A DNA stretch of 64,000 nt from Salininema proteolyticum (GCF_042685645.1 NZ_JBHUNX010000001.1:3472001-3536000); one strand, 5' to 3'. Shown: positions 1 through 9,211, counted from the stretch's first letter. Numbers and translations: made by a program. Notes: a model not told the origin generated them from the letters alone.

Positions 1-117
1 CACCAGTTCCAGCCGCTTGCCGTTGCCCAGGGCCTTTCCCAGCCGCGCCATCTGGTCGAAGAGCGCCGCTTTGCCCGTGCCGTCCGCCACAGTGCCTCCC
101 AGGATTTTGTATTCCAT
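1..117 (-). CDS. ArsR/SmtB-family regulator, N-terminal fragment
   Basis: The minus strand reads from an ATG at 115-117 off the left edge. About 39 residues are visible: a short leader, then ALFDQMARLGKALGNGKRLE, the opening helix of an ArsR winged-helix domain. In the family, members that begin this way often carry a C-terminal rhodanese domain; that part would lie outside the window. It is divergent from the MBL-fold/rhodanese gene and probably controls it through the short shared spacer. The partial sequence limits the call to family level. Confidence 0.7.
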   Translation of the reverse strand, partial: MEYKILGGTVADGTGKAALFDQMARLGKALGNGKRLELV

Positions 118-172
118 GATTCCTTGGAATATTGTAGCATTATTCGAAGGACGCCGACGGAAAGGCAGGACC
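118..172. promoter_or_regulatory. divergent promoter/operator region
   Basis: This 55-base, AT-richer spacer lies between the divergent ArsR-like and MBL-fold genes. It contains the inverted repeat ATTCCTTGGAAT (119-130), a plausible operator half-site pair for the ArsR-type protein. AAGGCAGGA just before 173 is the ribosome site of the rightward gene. The operator role is inferred. Confidence 0.45.
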
Positions 173-1522
173 ATGAGCGACATCCACCTGGAGGTCATTC
201 CCGACCCCGGTCTGGGCAACGCCTCTTACATCGTCGACCTGGGCGACGGAGGCGCGCTGGTAGTCGACCCCTCCCGCGACCTGCGAGCGCACCGCGCCCG
301 GCTGGAACGCTCCGGCCTGCGGCCCCGCTGGACGGCCGAGACGCACCTCCACGCCGACTTCACGTCCGGCACCCGCGAGTTCGCGCACTCCGACGGCGCG
401 GAAATCCTCGCCTCCGCGGCCGGCGGTCGCTCCTTCCGCCACCGCGGCCTGGCCGACGGCGACGAGCTGGACCTCGGCGGCCTGACGCTCCGCGCCCTCG
501 GCACGCCCGGGCACACCGACGAACACCTCTCCTACCTCCTGCTCGACGGCGCGAAGCCCCTCGGCGTCTTCACCGGCGGCTCCCTCCTCGTGTCCTCTGC
601 CGCCCGCACCGACCTCGTCGACCCTTCCCGCACCGAGGAACTGGCCCGCGCCCAGTACCGCTCGCTCCAACGCCTGCTGGACCTGCCCGACGAAGTGGCA
701 GTCTGGCCGACCCACGGGGCCGGGTCGTTCTGCTCCGCCCCCGCGTCGAGCCGGCGCGTCTCCACCATCGGCACCGAGAAGGCCGCCAACCCGCTCCTCC
801 AAGCCTCCGGCGAGGACGAGTTCGTCCGGCTTCTGACGGCCGGACTCGGCAGCTACCCCGCCTATTTCGACCGGCTCCCCGAGGTCAACCGCCTCGGACC
901 GCCCCTCCTGCCCGGCGCTCCCACCATGCCGGCCCTGGCCGAGGATGACGTGCGGCGGCGCCTCTCGTCCGGCGCGCTCCTGATCGACGTCCGTCCCGTC
1001 GGCGCCTTCGCCCGCTCCCACGTTCCCGGCGCCGTGTCGATCGCGCTCCGCGACCAGTTCGCCTCGTGGCTGGGGTGGGTGGTCGACCCGGACCGTCCTG
1101 TCGTCGTCGTCCGCGACGCCGACCAGGATCCGGCCGAGATCCTCTGGCAGGCGGTGAAGATCGGTCACAACTCCATCGTCGGCGAGCTCGCCGACGGCAT
1201 GTCCGCCTGGACCGGCCCCACCTCGTCCATTCCCCTCTACACCGCCGCCGAGGCGGTGCGGGCCATGCCGAATGCCGCCGTCTGGGACGTGCGCCAGCGC
1301 TCCGAGTTCGCCGCCGGGCACGTACCCCGGGCCGTCTCCATCGAACTCGGGTCGCTCGCCGCCGAGGCGCCGCGGTCCGACGAGGTCCTGGTCATGTGCG
1401 GACACGGCGAACGCGCGATGACCGCGGCGAGCCTGGCGCCGGCCAGTTCGGTCGCCGTCCTCGCCGGAGGGCCCGCCGACCTGGCCGCCGCCACCGGAAC
1501 GTCCCTGGTGGAGGGATCATGA
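173..1522 (+). CDS. MBL-fold hydrolase with two rhodanese domains (persulfide dioxygenase-like)
   Basis: A 449-residue protein. The N-terminal metallo-beta-lactamase fold shows the metal motif THLHAD (H58, H60, D62) and GTPGHT, as in ETHE1/Blh-type persulfide dioxygenases. Two rhodanese domains follow: one with LLIDVRPVGAFARSHVPGA, where no catalytic cysteine is obvious, and a C-terminal one with the active-site-like loop MCGHGERA. The start at 173 is chosen because AAGGCAGGA precedes it and the fold begins there; the frame stays open upstream. Likely role: oxidation or transfer of sulfane sulfur in the cytoplasm, in an operon with the following MFS transporter (ATGA overlap). Confidence 0.85.
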   Translation: MSDIHLEVIPDPGLGNASYIVDLGDGGALVVDPSRDLRAHRARLERSGLRPRWTAETHLHADFTSGTREFAHSDGAEILASAAGGRSFRHRGLADGDELDLGGLTLRALGTPGHTDEHLSYLLLDGAKPLGVFTGGSLLVSSAARTDLVDPSRTEELARAQYRSLQRLLDLPDEVAVWPTHGAGSFCSAPASSRRVSTIGTEKAANPLLQASGEDEFVRLLTAGLGSYPAYFDRLPEVNRLGPPLLPGAPTMPALAEDDVRRRLSSGALLIDVRPVGAFARSHVPGAVSIALRDQFASWLGWVVDPDRPVVVVRDADQDPAEILWQAVKIGHNSIVGELADGMSAWTGPTSSIPLYTAAEAVRAMPNAAVWDVRQRSEFAAGHVPRAVSIELGSLAAEAPRSDEVLVMCGHGERAMTAASLAPASSVAVLAGGPADLAAATGTSLVEGS

Positions 1523-2757
1523 CCCGGACGGCCCCGCCCGCACCGCGCCTCGGCCTGGCCGCCAACATCGGCCAGTTCAGCCTCCTGGTCGCCGTCAACG
1601 CCCTCGTCGGGGCACTGCTCGGGCAGGAAAGGCTGCTCACCGCCTTCGGGGAGTCGACCTTCGGCTCCTCCCCCTACACTCTGGCGCTGCTCTTCATCGC
1701 CGTCTTCGGCCTGTCCAAGGCCGGGGCGAACTTCGCCGCCGGCCACCTCAGCGACCGGTGGGGGCGCAAGCCCGTCCTCATCCTCGGCTGGGTGTTCGCG
1801 CTTCCCGTGCCCGCCATGCTGATCCTGGCCCCGGACTGGGGATGGGTCATCGCCGCCAACCTGCTCCTCGGCATCAACCAGGGGCTGTCCTGGTCGGCGA
1901 CGGTCGTCATGAAGATCGACCTGGCCGGGCCCAGCCGCCGCGGGCTCGCCATGGGGCTCAACGAGGCCGCCGGGTACATCGCCGTAGCCGTATCCTCCAT
2001 GGCCACCGGCTGGGTCGCCTCCCAGTACGGGTGGCAGCCCGAGGCCTTCCTCCTCGGCGCGGCCTATATCGCTCTGGCCCTGGGGCTCTCCGTGTTCGCC
2101 GTCCGCGACACCACAGCCCACGCGGAACTCGAATCTGCCTCCCACGCCACCGCGGAGACCCTCTCCACCAGGCAGGTCTTCGCGCGCACCAGCCTGACCG
2201 ACCCGACCCTCTCCTCCGTCAGCCAGGCCGGACTGGTCAACAACCTCAACGACGGGCTCGTCTGGGGGCTCCTGCCGGTCTACTTCACCGCCAACGGGCT
2301 GACGCTCACCCAGGCGGGGCTCATCGCCTCCGTGTACCCGTTCGTCTGGGGGCTCGGGCAGCTGGCCACCGGGCCCTGGTCGGACAGGGCCGGGCGCCGG
2401 AGGCTCATCGTCGCGGGAATGCTCGCCCAGGCGGTCGCCTTGGCCGCCTTCGCCACCGCCGGCGGCTTCACCGTCTGGTTCGCCGCCGCGCTTCTGCTCG
2501 GCGCCGGGACGGCCATGGTCTACCCGACCATCCTCGCCGCCATCGGCGATGTCGCCCACCCGTCGTGGCGGGCCCGGGCCGTGGGCGTCTACCGGCTGTG
2601 GCGCGACGCGGGATTCGCCGTCGGGGCGCTCACGGCGGGGCTGCTGGCCGACCGGTTCGGCATTCCCACCGCCATCGGCGCCATCGCCGTCCTGACCGCG
2701 TTCTCCGGCCTGGTCGTCGCGCTCCGCATGAGGGAGACGCACTCACCCGCCCGGTGA
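1519..2757 (+). CDS. MFS transporter
   Basis: A 412-residue major facilitator with about 12 hydrophobic segments. The conserved loop 2-3 motif appears in the first half (GHLSDRWGRKPV) and its repeat in the second half (SDRAGRRRLIV). The ATG overlaps the stop of the MBL/rhodanese gene (ATGA), so the two are translationally coupled. Fusion-like neighbourhoods of this type suggest export or import of a sulfur compound or of the inducer sensed by the ArsR protein. The substrate cannot be read from sequence. Confidence 0.85.
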   Translation: MTRTAPPAPRLGLAANIGQFSLLVAVNALVGALLGQERLLTAFGESTFGSSPYTLALLFIAVFGLSKAGANFAAGHLSDRWGRKPVLILGWVFALPVPAMLILAPDWGWVIAANLLLGINQGLSWSATVVMKIDLAGPSRRGLAMGLNEAAGYIAVAVSSMATGWVASQYGWQPEAFLLGAAYIALALGLSVFAVRDTTAHAELESASHATAETLSTRQVFARTSLTDPTLSSVSQAGLVNNLNDGLVWGLLPVYFTANGLTLTQAGLIASVYPFVWGLGQLATGPWSDRAGRRRLIVAGMLAQAVALAAFATAGGFTVWFAAALLLGAGTAMVYPTILAAIGDVAHPSWRARAVGVYRLWRDAGFAVGALTAGLLADRFGIPTAIGAIAVLTAFSGLVVALRMRETHSPAR

Positions 2758-2758
2758 G

Positions 2759-3307
2759 CTACTCCTCGGGCGTGTCCGTCTCGCTCGGACGGATCGAGGG
2801 CTCCGTCGCCGGCTCGACCCAGTCGTCCGGATCGGGGTCCTCATAGCACTCGGTGCTCACGGCCAGGTTGATCGTCCGGTAGTCCGGCTGCCTCGTGGCG
2901 CTGTACTGGACCTCGCCGTCGTTCGCACGGGTCGACGCGTAACCGCTCTCGCCCCACTGGATCCCGCCGTCCACGTCGCGGTACTCGGCCTCGTCGATCC
3001 AGTAGCGGTGGACGATCCGCAGCAGCCTCGCGGAGTCGTCCTTTTCCGCCATCAGCTCGTAGCGGGCGACCATGCGGAACTTGACGACCTCTTCGTCCTG
3101 GCAGGGGTGTTCGACCGTCTCTATGAACTCCGGGCGCGGGACTCCGGCCTCCGCCAGGTCGTCCATCGCCTCCTCGCCGAGCACCACGGCCTCGTCGACC
3201 GCCTCCGGCTTCGGCTTCTCCGCCGCAGCACAGGAGGCCAGCACGCCGACCACCGCGACGCCGGCCGCCAGGCGCAGCGTCTTCCACTTCGTCCCAATGC
3301 CGTTCAT
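2759..3307 (-). CDS. putative lipoprotein
   Basis: A 182-residue protein starting at ATG 3305-3307. The N-terminus has basic residues, a hydrophobic stretch and the lipobox LASC (cleavage before Cys), so it should be lipid-anchored outside the membrane. The rest is acidic and polar with no domain I recognise. It is convergent with the MFS gene: the two stops are one base apart. Confidence 0.7.
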   Translation of the reverse strand: MNGIGTKWKTLRLAAGVAVVGVLASCAAAEKPKPEAVDEAVVLGEEAMDDLAEAGVPRPEFIETVEHPCQDEEVVKFRMVARYELMAEKDDSARLLRIVHRYWIDEAEYRDVDGGIQWGESGYASTRANDGEVQYSATRQPDYRTINLAVSTECYEDPDPDDWVEPATEPSIRPSETDTPEE

Positions 3308-3424
3308 AACGATCCAGAGTACGAGACGCCCGCCCGCCGTCACCGGCGCACCCCGGACCGTCCGACGCGGAGGCGCCGGCCTAGCGGCGACCATCCAGGT
3401 AGCGGTCATCCTCGATTGGAAGCC

Positions 3425-3847
3425 CTAGTCCTCGGTGCTGCGCCGCAACTTCTTGATGTCGCTCCGGCGCTTCTTCTCCTTGAGACGCCGCCGCACCGAT
3501 CCCCTCGTCGGCTTGGTCGGTTTGCGCTTCGGCGGAGGCGGGGCTATGGCCTTCTTCAACAGCGCCTCCATCCGCTCCAGGGCGGCCTGGCGATTGCGCA
3601 GCTGGGACCGGTGTTCGGAGGCCGCGACCGTCACCGCTCCCCCGGCCATCCGCTTCCGCAGGTTCTCGATCGCCCGTTGGCGCAGGTGCGGTGGGAGGGC
3701 CGCGGTCCCGGCCAAGTCGAAGGACAGCTCCACGCGCGAGTCGGTGGTGTTGACGCCCTGGCCGCCCGGCCCGCTGGAACGCGAGAAGCGCCAGTAGAGG
3801 TCCGCGTCGGGGATGACGATGTCCTCGGTGAGCTTGATCGGTGACAT
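3425..3847 (-). CDS. arfB: alternative ribosome-rescue factor ArfB (YaeJ-type peptidyl-tRNA hydrolase)
   Basis: A 140-residue protein with the class-I release-factor GGQ motif at residues 28-30 (SSGPGGQGVN) and a C-terminal lysine/arginine-rich tail (KRKPTKPTRG...RRRLKEKKRR). In ArfB that tail enters the empty mRNA channel of stalled ribosomes. Length and layout match the family. It hydrolyses peptidyl-tRNA on non-stop ribosomes. Stand-alone gene, convergent or tandem with unrelated neighbours. Confidence 0.93.
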   Translation of the reverse strand: MSPIKLTEDIVIPDADLYWRFSRSSGPGGQGVNTTDSRVELSFDLAGTAALPPHLRQRAIENLRKRMAGGAVTVAASEHRSQLRNRQAALERMEALLKKAIAPPPPKRKPTKPTRGSVRRRLKEKKRRSDIKKLRRSTED

Positions 3848-4062
3848 GGTGGCGCGCCGGTTTCCTCTGGTCGTGGACGGTGGGGAGGGACCCGGCCAGA
3901 CTACCCGAGGCGCCTCCTCGGCGCATCGGCGTTTCGCTCCGCGTCCCTCCCGTCCACGAGTACCTCGCCATACTGCCCTCCGGCCTCCCGCTCGCCGACG
4001 CGGCGTCGATCATCGCGGACTCGCGCGCCTCCGCCGAGGTGCTCCGCCACCGAATCCACCGC

Positions 4063-5280
4063 CTACCGGCCGATCATGTCCGCCAAGCGTTTCGCCGCCG
4101 CCGAGGCCCCGTCCGCGCGGACCTTCTGCGCCAAGTCCTCCGCCCGCTGCGCCACCTCCGGTTCTAGGGCCTTCTCCAAAGCCGCCGACAGGGACTCCAC
4201 CGTCGGTACCGGCCCGTCGTGCGCCGCGCCGATCCCCAGGTCCGCCACTCGTTCCGCCCAGTACGGCTGGTCAGCGATCTGCGGTACGACCACCTGCGGC
4301 GCTCCCGCTCTCGCGCAAGTGGTCGTGGTGCCCGCGCCGCCGTGGTGAACCACCGCGGCGACCCTGCCGAACAAGGCCTGCTGGTTCACCTCTCCCACAC
4401 CGAAGCAGTCGTCATGCTCCCCGTTCAGGTCCAGCCCGGCCCATCCGCTGGACAGCAGCACGCGGCGCCCCTGCGCTCGCACGGACTCGATGGCCACCCG
4501 GGCGACGTCCTCCGCCTCCCGCATCGCCATGCTGCCGAAGCCCACGTACACCGGCGGTTCGCCGTCGTTCAGGAAGGCCTCCAACTCCTCCGGCAACTCC
4601 CGCCCGTCCGATGGGATCCACGCCCCCGTCTGGAACGCCTCGTATCCCGCCTCGTCCCGCCACGGGTCCAGCACCGGGTCCGAAGCGATCCAGGGCCGAT
4701 CCGTGAAGACGTGGGCTCGGACGTCGTCGACCTCCGCCAGCCCGATTGACGTCCTGAACTCGTTGACCACTCCCCCGAACAGGCCGTTCATAGCCTCGCG
4801 ATTGTGCTCCCACAGGGCGCGGTTGTCCGTGACGCCCTCCGGCAGCGGATGTCCCGGATACTCGAGCGGAGCGTGGTTCGGCGACGGCATCACCTTCGCG
4901 AAGAACCCGACCAGGGCGTAGCGGGCTTCCAGCTTTTCCGCCGCGGCCCTCGCCGCCGCCGAGGCCGGGAACAGGCCCGTTCCCACCACCGCGTCGCAGT
5001 CCCCCGCCGCCTCCATGATCGCGTCGTACTGGTCCGCTATCAGCCCGGTCGCGACCTGCTGGATGAAAGACTCCCCCGACTTCCTCGGCCGGGACGACAC
5101 CAGTTCGCGCACCGACTGGACGACCGGAACCGACTCCAGACCGTCCCTCGCCAGGCGCTCCTCAAAGTCCGGCGGTGCGCACACCGCGACCTCCGCCCCG
5201 AGCGCCTTCAACTCCACTCCGAGCCCGACCATGGGCTCCACGTCTCCCCTTGACCCGAAGGTCGACAAGACCACACGCAT
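4063..5280 (-). CDS. GT1-family glycosyltransferase (GtfB/MGT-like)
   Basis: A 405-residue protein beginning MRVVLSTFGSRGDVEPMVGL, the N-terminal signature of UDP-sugar dependent natural-product glycosyltransferases. The C-terminal donor-binding motif is VVHHGGAGTTTTCARAGAP, followed by PQIADQPYWAERV. Two Rossmann halves (GT-B fold) are expected, with no membrane segments. The acceptor may be an antibiotic, a sterol or a flavonoid, and it is not near any biosynthetic cluster. It could serve in drug inactivation by glycosylation, which is inference. Confidence 0.85.
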   Translation of the reverse strand: MRVVLSTFGSRGDVEPMVGLGVELKALGAEVAVCAPPDFEERLARDGLESVPVVQSVRELVSSRPRKSGESFIQQVATGLIADQYDAIMEAAGDCDAVVGTGLFPASAAARAAAEKLEARYALVGFFAKVMPSPNHAPLEYPGHPLPEGVTDNRALWEHNREAMNGLFGGVVNEFRTSIGLAEVDDVRAHVFTDRPWIASDPVLDPWRDEAGYEAFQTGAWIPSDGRELPEELEAFLNDGEPPVYVGFGSMAMREAEDVARVAIESVRAQGRRVLLSSGWAGLDLNGEHDDCFGVGEVNQQALFGRVAAVVHHGGAGTTTTCARAGAPQVVVPQIADQPYWAERVADLGIGAAHDGPVPTVESLSAALEKALEPEVAQRAEDLAQKVRADGASAAAKRLADMIGR

Positions 5281-5682
5281 TCCGTGCCGCTCCTCTCCGC
5301 AGTTTCCGTCGATATGCGCAGATTATGCACGAAGCACCAGGTCATATCGGGTACCCAGCGTGGGCGGACGGGCTCGACTACCTCGATATACTGGAGGCCC
5401 CAGGGAGGGGACGCCGCTCCGGTTCCCCAGCCCACCTCGCGAGCCCTATCCCCCCAGCGACCGACATAACCGTCGCGCCCGGCCTCCACCGGAACCGCCC
5501 ACTCCCCCTGCCGGGTGAGGCGCTGGGACTTAATCCCCTCGGCGGGGGAAGAGCCGGCAGGTCGAGAAACCCTACTGTTTCCCCATGGCAAACGTAGGTG
5601 CCGCCGAAGTTCCGTGCCGCGCACTCAATGGTCTCCCGTTGACCGCGACGCGCATTTGGCGGATCGGAATAGGTGGCAGAGG
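5281..5682. other. intergenic region without a supported gene
   Basis: These 400 bases separate the divergent glycosyltransferase and membrane-protein genes. Frames that stay open here lack ribosome sites and show no recognisable protein. It should contain both promoters; GGCAGAGG just before 5683 is the ribosome site of the rightward gene. Confidence 0.4.
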
Positions 5683-6939
5683 ATGACTCCGACAGAACCC
5701 CGACCGACAACGAACAACCGTATTCGCCGCTGGGCGACGCAGTGGCCGCAATGGACCGGGTCGGTGGCCGTCACCGTTCTCTCCTCATACGCGATCTTCG
5801 CCGCGCTGTGGTATTTCGGCGGACCGTATGCCTTTGCGCTGCCGGGGAACCCGGAGAACAACTTCGACCAGCACTGGTTGGCCGGCCTGAACCCCGATAC
5901 CGTCCAAAGTGCGACACTGCTGGGCGGTGCGGTCGTTATTACGGCGCTCCTGATGATGCGCCTCGGGCTTGGCGGCCCACTGCGTCCCGTGCTCATAGCC
6001 GTAGGGGCTTCGAGCGCGGCTTTTCTGGCGCTCGTGCTCTCCGGACCCATGTCGCTCGACACCATTCCCGTTCTCAACCTGCTCAACCTGAAACGCCTGG
6101 ACTGGGTGACGGTCCATATCGTGGTTCTGACCTACGTCGGCTTGGCCCTGGGCGCCGCCACTCTGGCGTACGCGCGGTCCAGTCGACAGGCCTGCATTCA
6201 CTGTGGACGGGGAAGCCGTCCGGGATGGTCCCGCCGCCGGTGGTCGCGGATCGGAACGGCCGCCGCGCTCGCCGCCGCCCTGGCACCGCTGGGATACGCG
6301 GTCAGCCGCATCTGCTGGGCGCTCGGAATTCCTCTGGGCACCACTAAGGAACACCTCGAACTGCTGAACTCCAACAATCCTGGGAACGGGACCGTGTACC
6401 TGGAACTGACCCTCGCCTCGCTGGCGCTGTGCGGCGGCCTGTTGTGCTTCGGGCTCGCCCGGCCGTGGAGCGAGACGTGGCCGCGATGGGTGATCGGCTT
6501 GGCAGGAAAGCCTGTGCCGCACTGGCTCCCGATCGGATCAGCGGTCGCCTGCGGCGTGGGTCTGACCGGATACGGTGCTGCCCTGTCCCCCGCTCTGCTG
6601 ACTGCCGTCTCCGGGGAAACGGTCTACTACGCGGGGACCGACTCGGCGTTGACCTGGGTCTCGTACCTCCCCGTCGTTTCTCTGACCGTTTGGGGACCCT
6701 TGGTACTCCTGGCCGCGGCCGCGTTCCACTACCGGACTCGCGGCCGGTGTTCGCGGTGCGGCCGCGGAGCTCATCCGGTGGGGCAGAAGGCGGTCTTATC
6801 TGAACGACCCCGAGCGGCGGCACTCGCCGCTCGGCCCGCATTCCCGCAGACGAACGGACGACAAAGGGAACCACAGTCCTCGTCTTCCGAACAGTTCCGC
6901 ATCCCTGCGACGAGTCGCGCAATAGCGCGTCGACCGTGA
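5683..6939 (+). CDS. polytopic membrane protein, function unknown
   Basis: A 418-residue protein. I place the start at ATG 5683, downstream of GGCAGAGG, rather than at the far-upstream start of the open frame. About nine or ten hydrophobic stretches are visible. Two short cytoplasmic loops carry CxxC-like pairs (ACIHCGRGSR and CSRCGRG), which could bind a metal. The C-terminus is polar. No family recognised; the similarly oriented 7052 gene is also a membrane protein. Confidence 0.6.
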   Translation: MTPTEPRPTTNNRIRRWATQWPQWTGSVAVTVLSSYAIFAALWYFGGPYAFALPGNPENNFDQHWLAGLNPDTVQSATLLGGAVVITALLMMRLGLGGPLRPVLIAVGASSAAFLALVLSGPMSLDTIPVLNLLNLKRLDWVTVHIVVLTYVGLALGAATLAYARSSRQACIHCGRGSRPGWSRRRWSRIGTAAALAAALAPLGYAVSRICWALGIPLGTTKEHLELLNSNNPGNGTVYLELTLASLALCGGLLCFGLARPWSETWPRWVIGLAGKPVPHWLPIGSAVACGVGLTGYGAALSPALLTAVSGETVYYAGTDSALTWVSYLPVVSLTVWGPLVLLAAAAFHYRTRGRCSRCGRGAHPVGQKAVLSERPRAAALAARPAFPQTNGRQREPQSSSSEQFRIPATSRAIARRP

Positions 6940-7051
6940 CGGCTCGGGCTTGAACCACTCCGGATTCGTCTGGTCGCCACCGCCTCTCCAAGAACGGACG
7001 CACCGCGGGAGAGTATCCTGGGATCAACCCGCCCCCCCCTCGGAGAATCCC

Positions 7052-7897
7052 ATGCCCCTTGTCAAACCCCTGCTCCGCAAGTATCTGCTCATGGTTCCGC
7101 TGGCCGCCTGCGGGGTATACGTCCTCTCCTTCGGGCTGTACGAGTTCGATCAGGTGACGCCGTCTGACTTCGCCGCCCAGACCGCGAAGATCGTGCCGGT
7201 GCTCTTCATCCTCACCCAAGTGACCCTCGGGCTTCCCGCCTATTGCCTGGAGGTCCGGTACCGCTTGCCCGATTGGGCTGACTTCGTCTCGTGGACCGGC
7301 GGCATCGCAGGCGGCTTCGCCACGCTGATCTTCACCTATCCCCACGGAGGGCAGGGCGTCGTGGTGTTGTGGTGCATGATCCTGATCAACGCCCACCGAG
7401 CCTCCCGTGCTGGAGCAGAACGCGCCACCGCACCGGGCTTCAACGACATTCGCTCCTGGGAGGAGTATCTGGAGCGGTTGTGCGAAACCCTCAAACTGAT
7501 TCAGGCCGGGAAGCTGTCGCCTGAGCACACGGTCGAACCGGACTCGACCACCGTTTCCGACAAGTTCACCTTCCGAAACGAGATGGGCGAACGCCTGGCA
7601 CTTCGCGCTCCACGACTACCGACCGCCGGCGGTTTCTCCCGCATGGACGAGGACGAGGAAATCGGCGCCTGGCCGGACTTCGAATTCACCCTTGCCCATG
7701 GTGGATCGCTCGGCAAAGGCCCCCTGTACCTCATGTTCCTGGCCCATCTTCTGGTCTCCGTAGAGCAGGGCGGCCATCGTTTCGCCTCCTCGACAGGAGG
7801 GCTCCGGCAGGAAGGCACGACTCACCAACTGGTCGACGCAGACGGGCGGATCTGGATTCTCACACCGTATGAATCGTGGACTGCGAAAGCCTACTGA
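7052..7897 (+). CDS. membrane-anchored protein, function unknown
   Basis: A 281-residue protein starting at ATG 7052 after CGGAGAATCCC. The first third has three or four hydrophobic segments. The remainder is soluble and presumably cytoplasmic, with acidic patches (MDEDEEIG). No catalytic motif is recognised. The spacing to the upstream gene is about 110 bases, so it may have its own promoter. Confidence 0.6.
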   Translation: MPLVKPLLRKYLLMVPLAACGVYVLSFGLYEFDQVTPSDFAAQTAKIVPVLFILTQVTLGLPAYCLEVRYRLPDWADFVSWTGGIAGGFATLIFTYPHGGQGVVVLWCMILINAHRASRAGAERATAPGFNDIRSWEEYLERLCETLKLIQAGKLSPEHTVEPDSTTVSDKFTFRNEMGERLALRAPRLPTAGGFSRMDEDEEIGAWPDFEFTLAHGGSLGKGPLYLMFLAHLLVSVEQGGHRFASSTGGLRQEGTTHQLVDADGRIWILTPYESWTAKAY

Positions 7898-8022
7898 CGC
7901 ATGCCTCGACGAACTGGTGCACGCCCTGGCCTTCGCGTTCTCCCCTATACCTGCGTCCAACGAGAACTCCGCCTTCAAATAGAGGAGTTGCGCCGTAAAA
8001 GGCGCGGGGGGGAGGGGTTCGG

Positions 8023-8625
8023 TCAAGGCGCCTGTGTTCTCGGCCGCCTATCGGACCGCCGGTCGCGGATGTCCCTCAGCAGGATCGCCGTAGCCGACGT
8101 GAGAACGGGCCACACGAAAGCCGTCAGCCAAAGCCACGGCTCCACCCTGGACGAGACGCTCTGCGCAAGACTCAATGTGGCAGGGACGTAGACGATTACG
8201 AGGAGCATGAAAACCCCTGGATAGGGCAGCCGCAGAAGGGCCGCCGCGATCGCGCCCGTGAACAGGAACGAGAGCGGAATGCCAAGGAAGAAGAGCGCAT
8301 ACAAGGCGTCTCCGGACGAATCGTCCCCTGGACAGTCGGGCTGGAAGAAGCGGCCGCAATAGGCCGGGCCCTCGGGTGAGCTCCGCTTCGGCTCGGAGTC
8401 TACCCAGAAAAAGATGAGCATCGGTACTGCGCAGTTCACAATGCCGACCGCCGCGCCGCGCCAGGCGGCGCTTACGCGATTCGGTGTCCACCAGCGGTCG
8501 TCAGTTTTTCGAGGGGAAGGGTTCATCTGGCCGATTGTCTGCTCACGGGCCTCGCGCATCCGCTCAGGCGCTAGATCTATGCTCCGTCCCACTCGCTCCG
8601 CCCCATCCAGCCGGAGTTCATTCAC
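8023..8625 (-). CDS. small multipass membrane protein, function unknown
   Basis: A 200-residue protein with a charged N-terminus of about 45 residues containing a helical stretch (SIDLAPERMREAREQTIGQM), followed by four hydrophobic segments. There is a cysteine pair in the first outer loop (YCGRFFQPDC). It is convergent with the 7052 gene; GCGCC-gtaaaa-GGCGC at about 7990-8005 could end both transcripts. No family recognised. Confidence 0.55.
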   Translation of the reverse strand: MNELRLDGAERVGRSIDLAPERMREAREQTIGQMNPSPRKTDDRWWTPNRVSAAWRGAAVGIVNCAVPMLIFFWVDSEPKRSSPEGPAYCGRFFQPDCPGDDSSGDALYALFFLGIPLSFLFTGAIAAALLRLPYPGVFMLLVIVYVPATLSLAQSVSSRVEPWLWLTAFVWPVLTSATAILLRDIRDRRSDRRPRTQAP

Positions 8626-8662
8626 GCGTTACCGCAAAACCGTGACCACCGACACTCAGTTC

Positions 8663-8700
8663 ATTACTTACTGGTAACAACTGATAACAGTTCTAACTTA
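8663..8700 (+). promoter_or_regulatory. 10-bp iterons upstream of the structured RNA (copy A)
   Basis: Three in-phase 10-bp units, CTGGTAACAA, CTGATAACAG and TTCTAACTTA, occupy 8671-8700. The whole block from ATTACTTACT to CTAACT is identical to the block upstream of the second RNA copy (36465-36500, minus strand). One helical-turn spacing suggests an activator or repressor bound along one face of the DNA. Confidence 0.6.
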
Positions 8701-8872
8701 TCGCTTGGATACCGCGTGGGTGTTCGGGCAGTCTTGGTTCAAGCCCGATACGGCGGCCGTGCGTTCCCAAGGGACCGCCCCCGGATACCCCTTGCGTTCT
8801 GGCTGTGCGCACGGCCGTCAACCCCTTGGCCGGCCGGACTTTCCCTCCAGTCACAAGTCCGGCCGGCTTTTC
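8701..8872 (+). ncRNA. structured small RNA, copy A
   Basis: Homologous to 36300-36460 on the other strand. Conserved blocks are CGCTTGGATACCGCGTGGG, TCGGGCAG, GGGACCGCC and GTCAACCCCTTG. A 10-bp helix CGGCCGTGCG/CGCACGGCCG here corresponds to CGACCGCGCG/CGCGCGGTCG in the other copy: two compensatory pair changes. It ends in a GCCGGCCGGACT hairpin followed by CTTTT, an intrinsic terminator. No open frame spans it. It sits outside the present prophage, so it may be the relic of another one. It matches no RNA family I can name. Confidence 0.75.
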
Positions 8873-9211
8873 CCGTTTCACCGCTGGACACAAGTCCGAG
8901 CACTGCGACCACTCTCGTTCCCGCCCTATATCCAGCTCCCGAGGCCGTTACCCATCCTCGTCGAAATCTTTGACAAAGGCCGCCCCTGACGCGCCAAAAG
9001 ACCGATCTCACGGAGGCCTCGCTGCCCTACAAGACCGAGAGGTTCCTAAAATTCGCCCGTCGCGCCATGGAAGTACAAGGTTCACCAGGCCCAGGATGCA
9101 GGCAAGTCGGGCGACCGGCCAATGCTCACGCGGCGAAATCCTGCGTCCGCGCCCGGCACACGTGTCGGGACTGGACCGCTCAAGAGCGACGCAGGATCCG
9201 ATCCGCTCGTA
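8873..9211. other. intergenic region, no gene seen
   Basis: Between the terminator of the structured RNA and the end of the leftward gene at 9212 I find no reading frame with a ribosome site or protein-like composition. Confidence 0.4.

Noticed and set aside
140..2742. Long minus-strand frames opposite the MBL/rhodanese and MFS genes
   Set aside because: They are antisense shadows typical of GC-rich DNA: Gly/Arg/Glu-rich, no ribosome sites, while the plus-strand proteins have clear family motifs.
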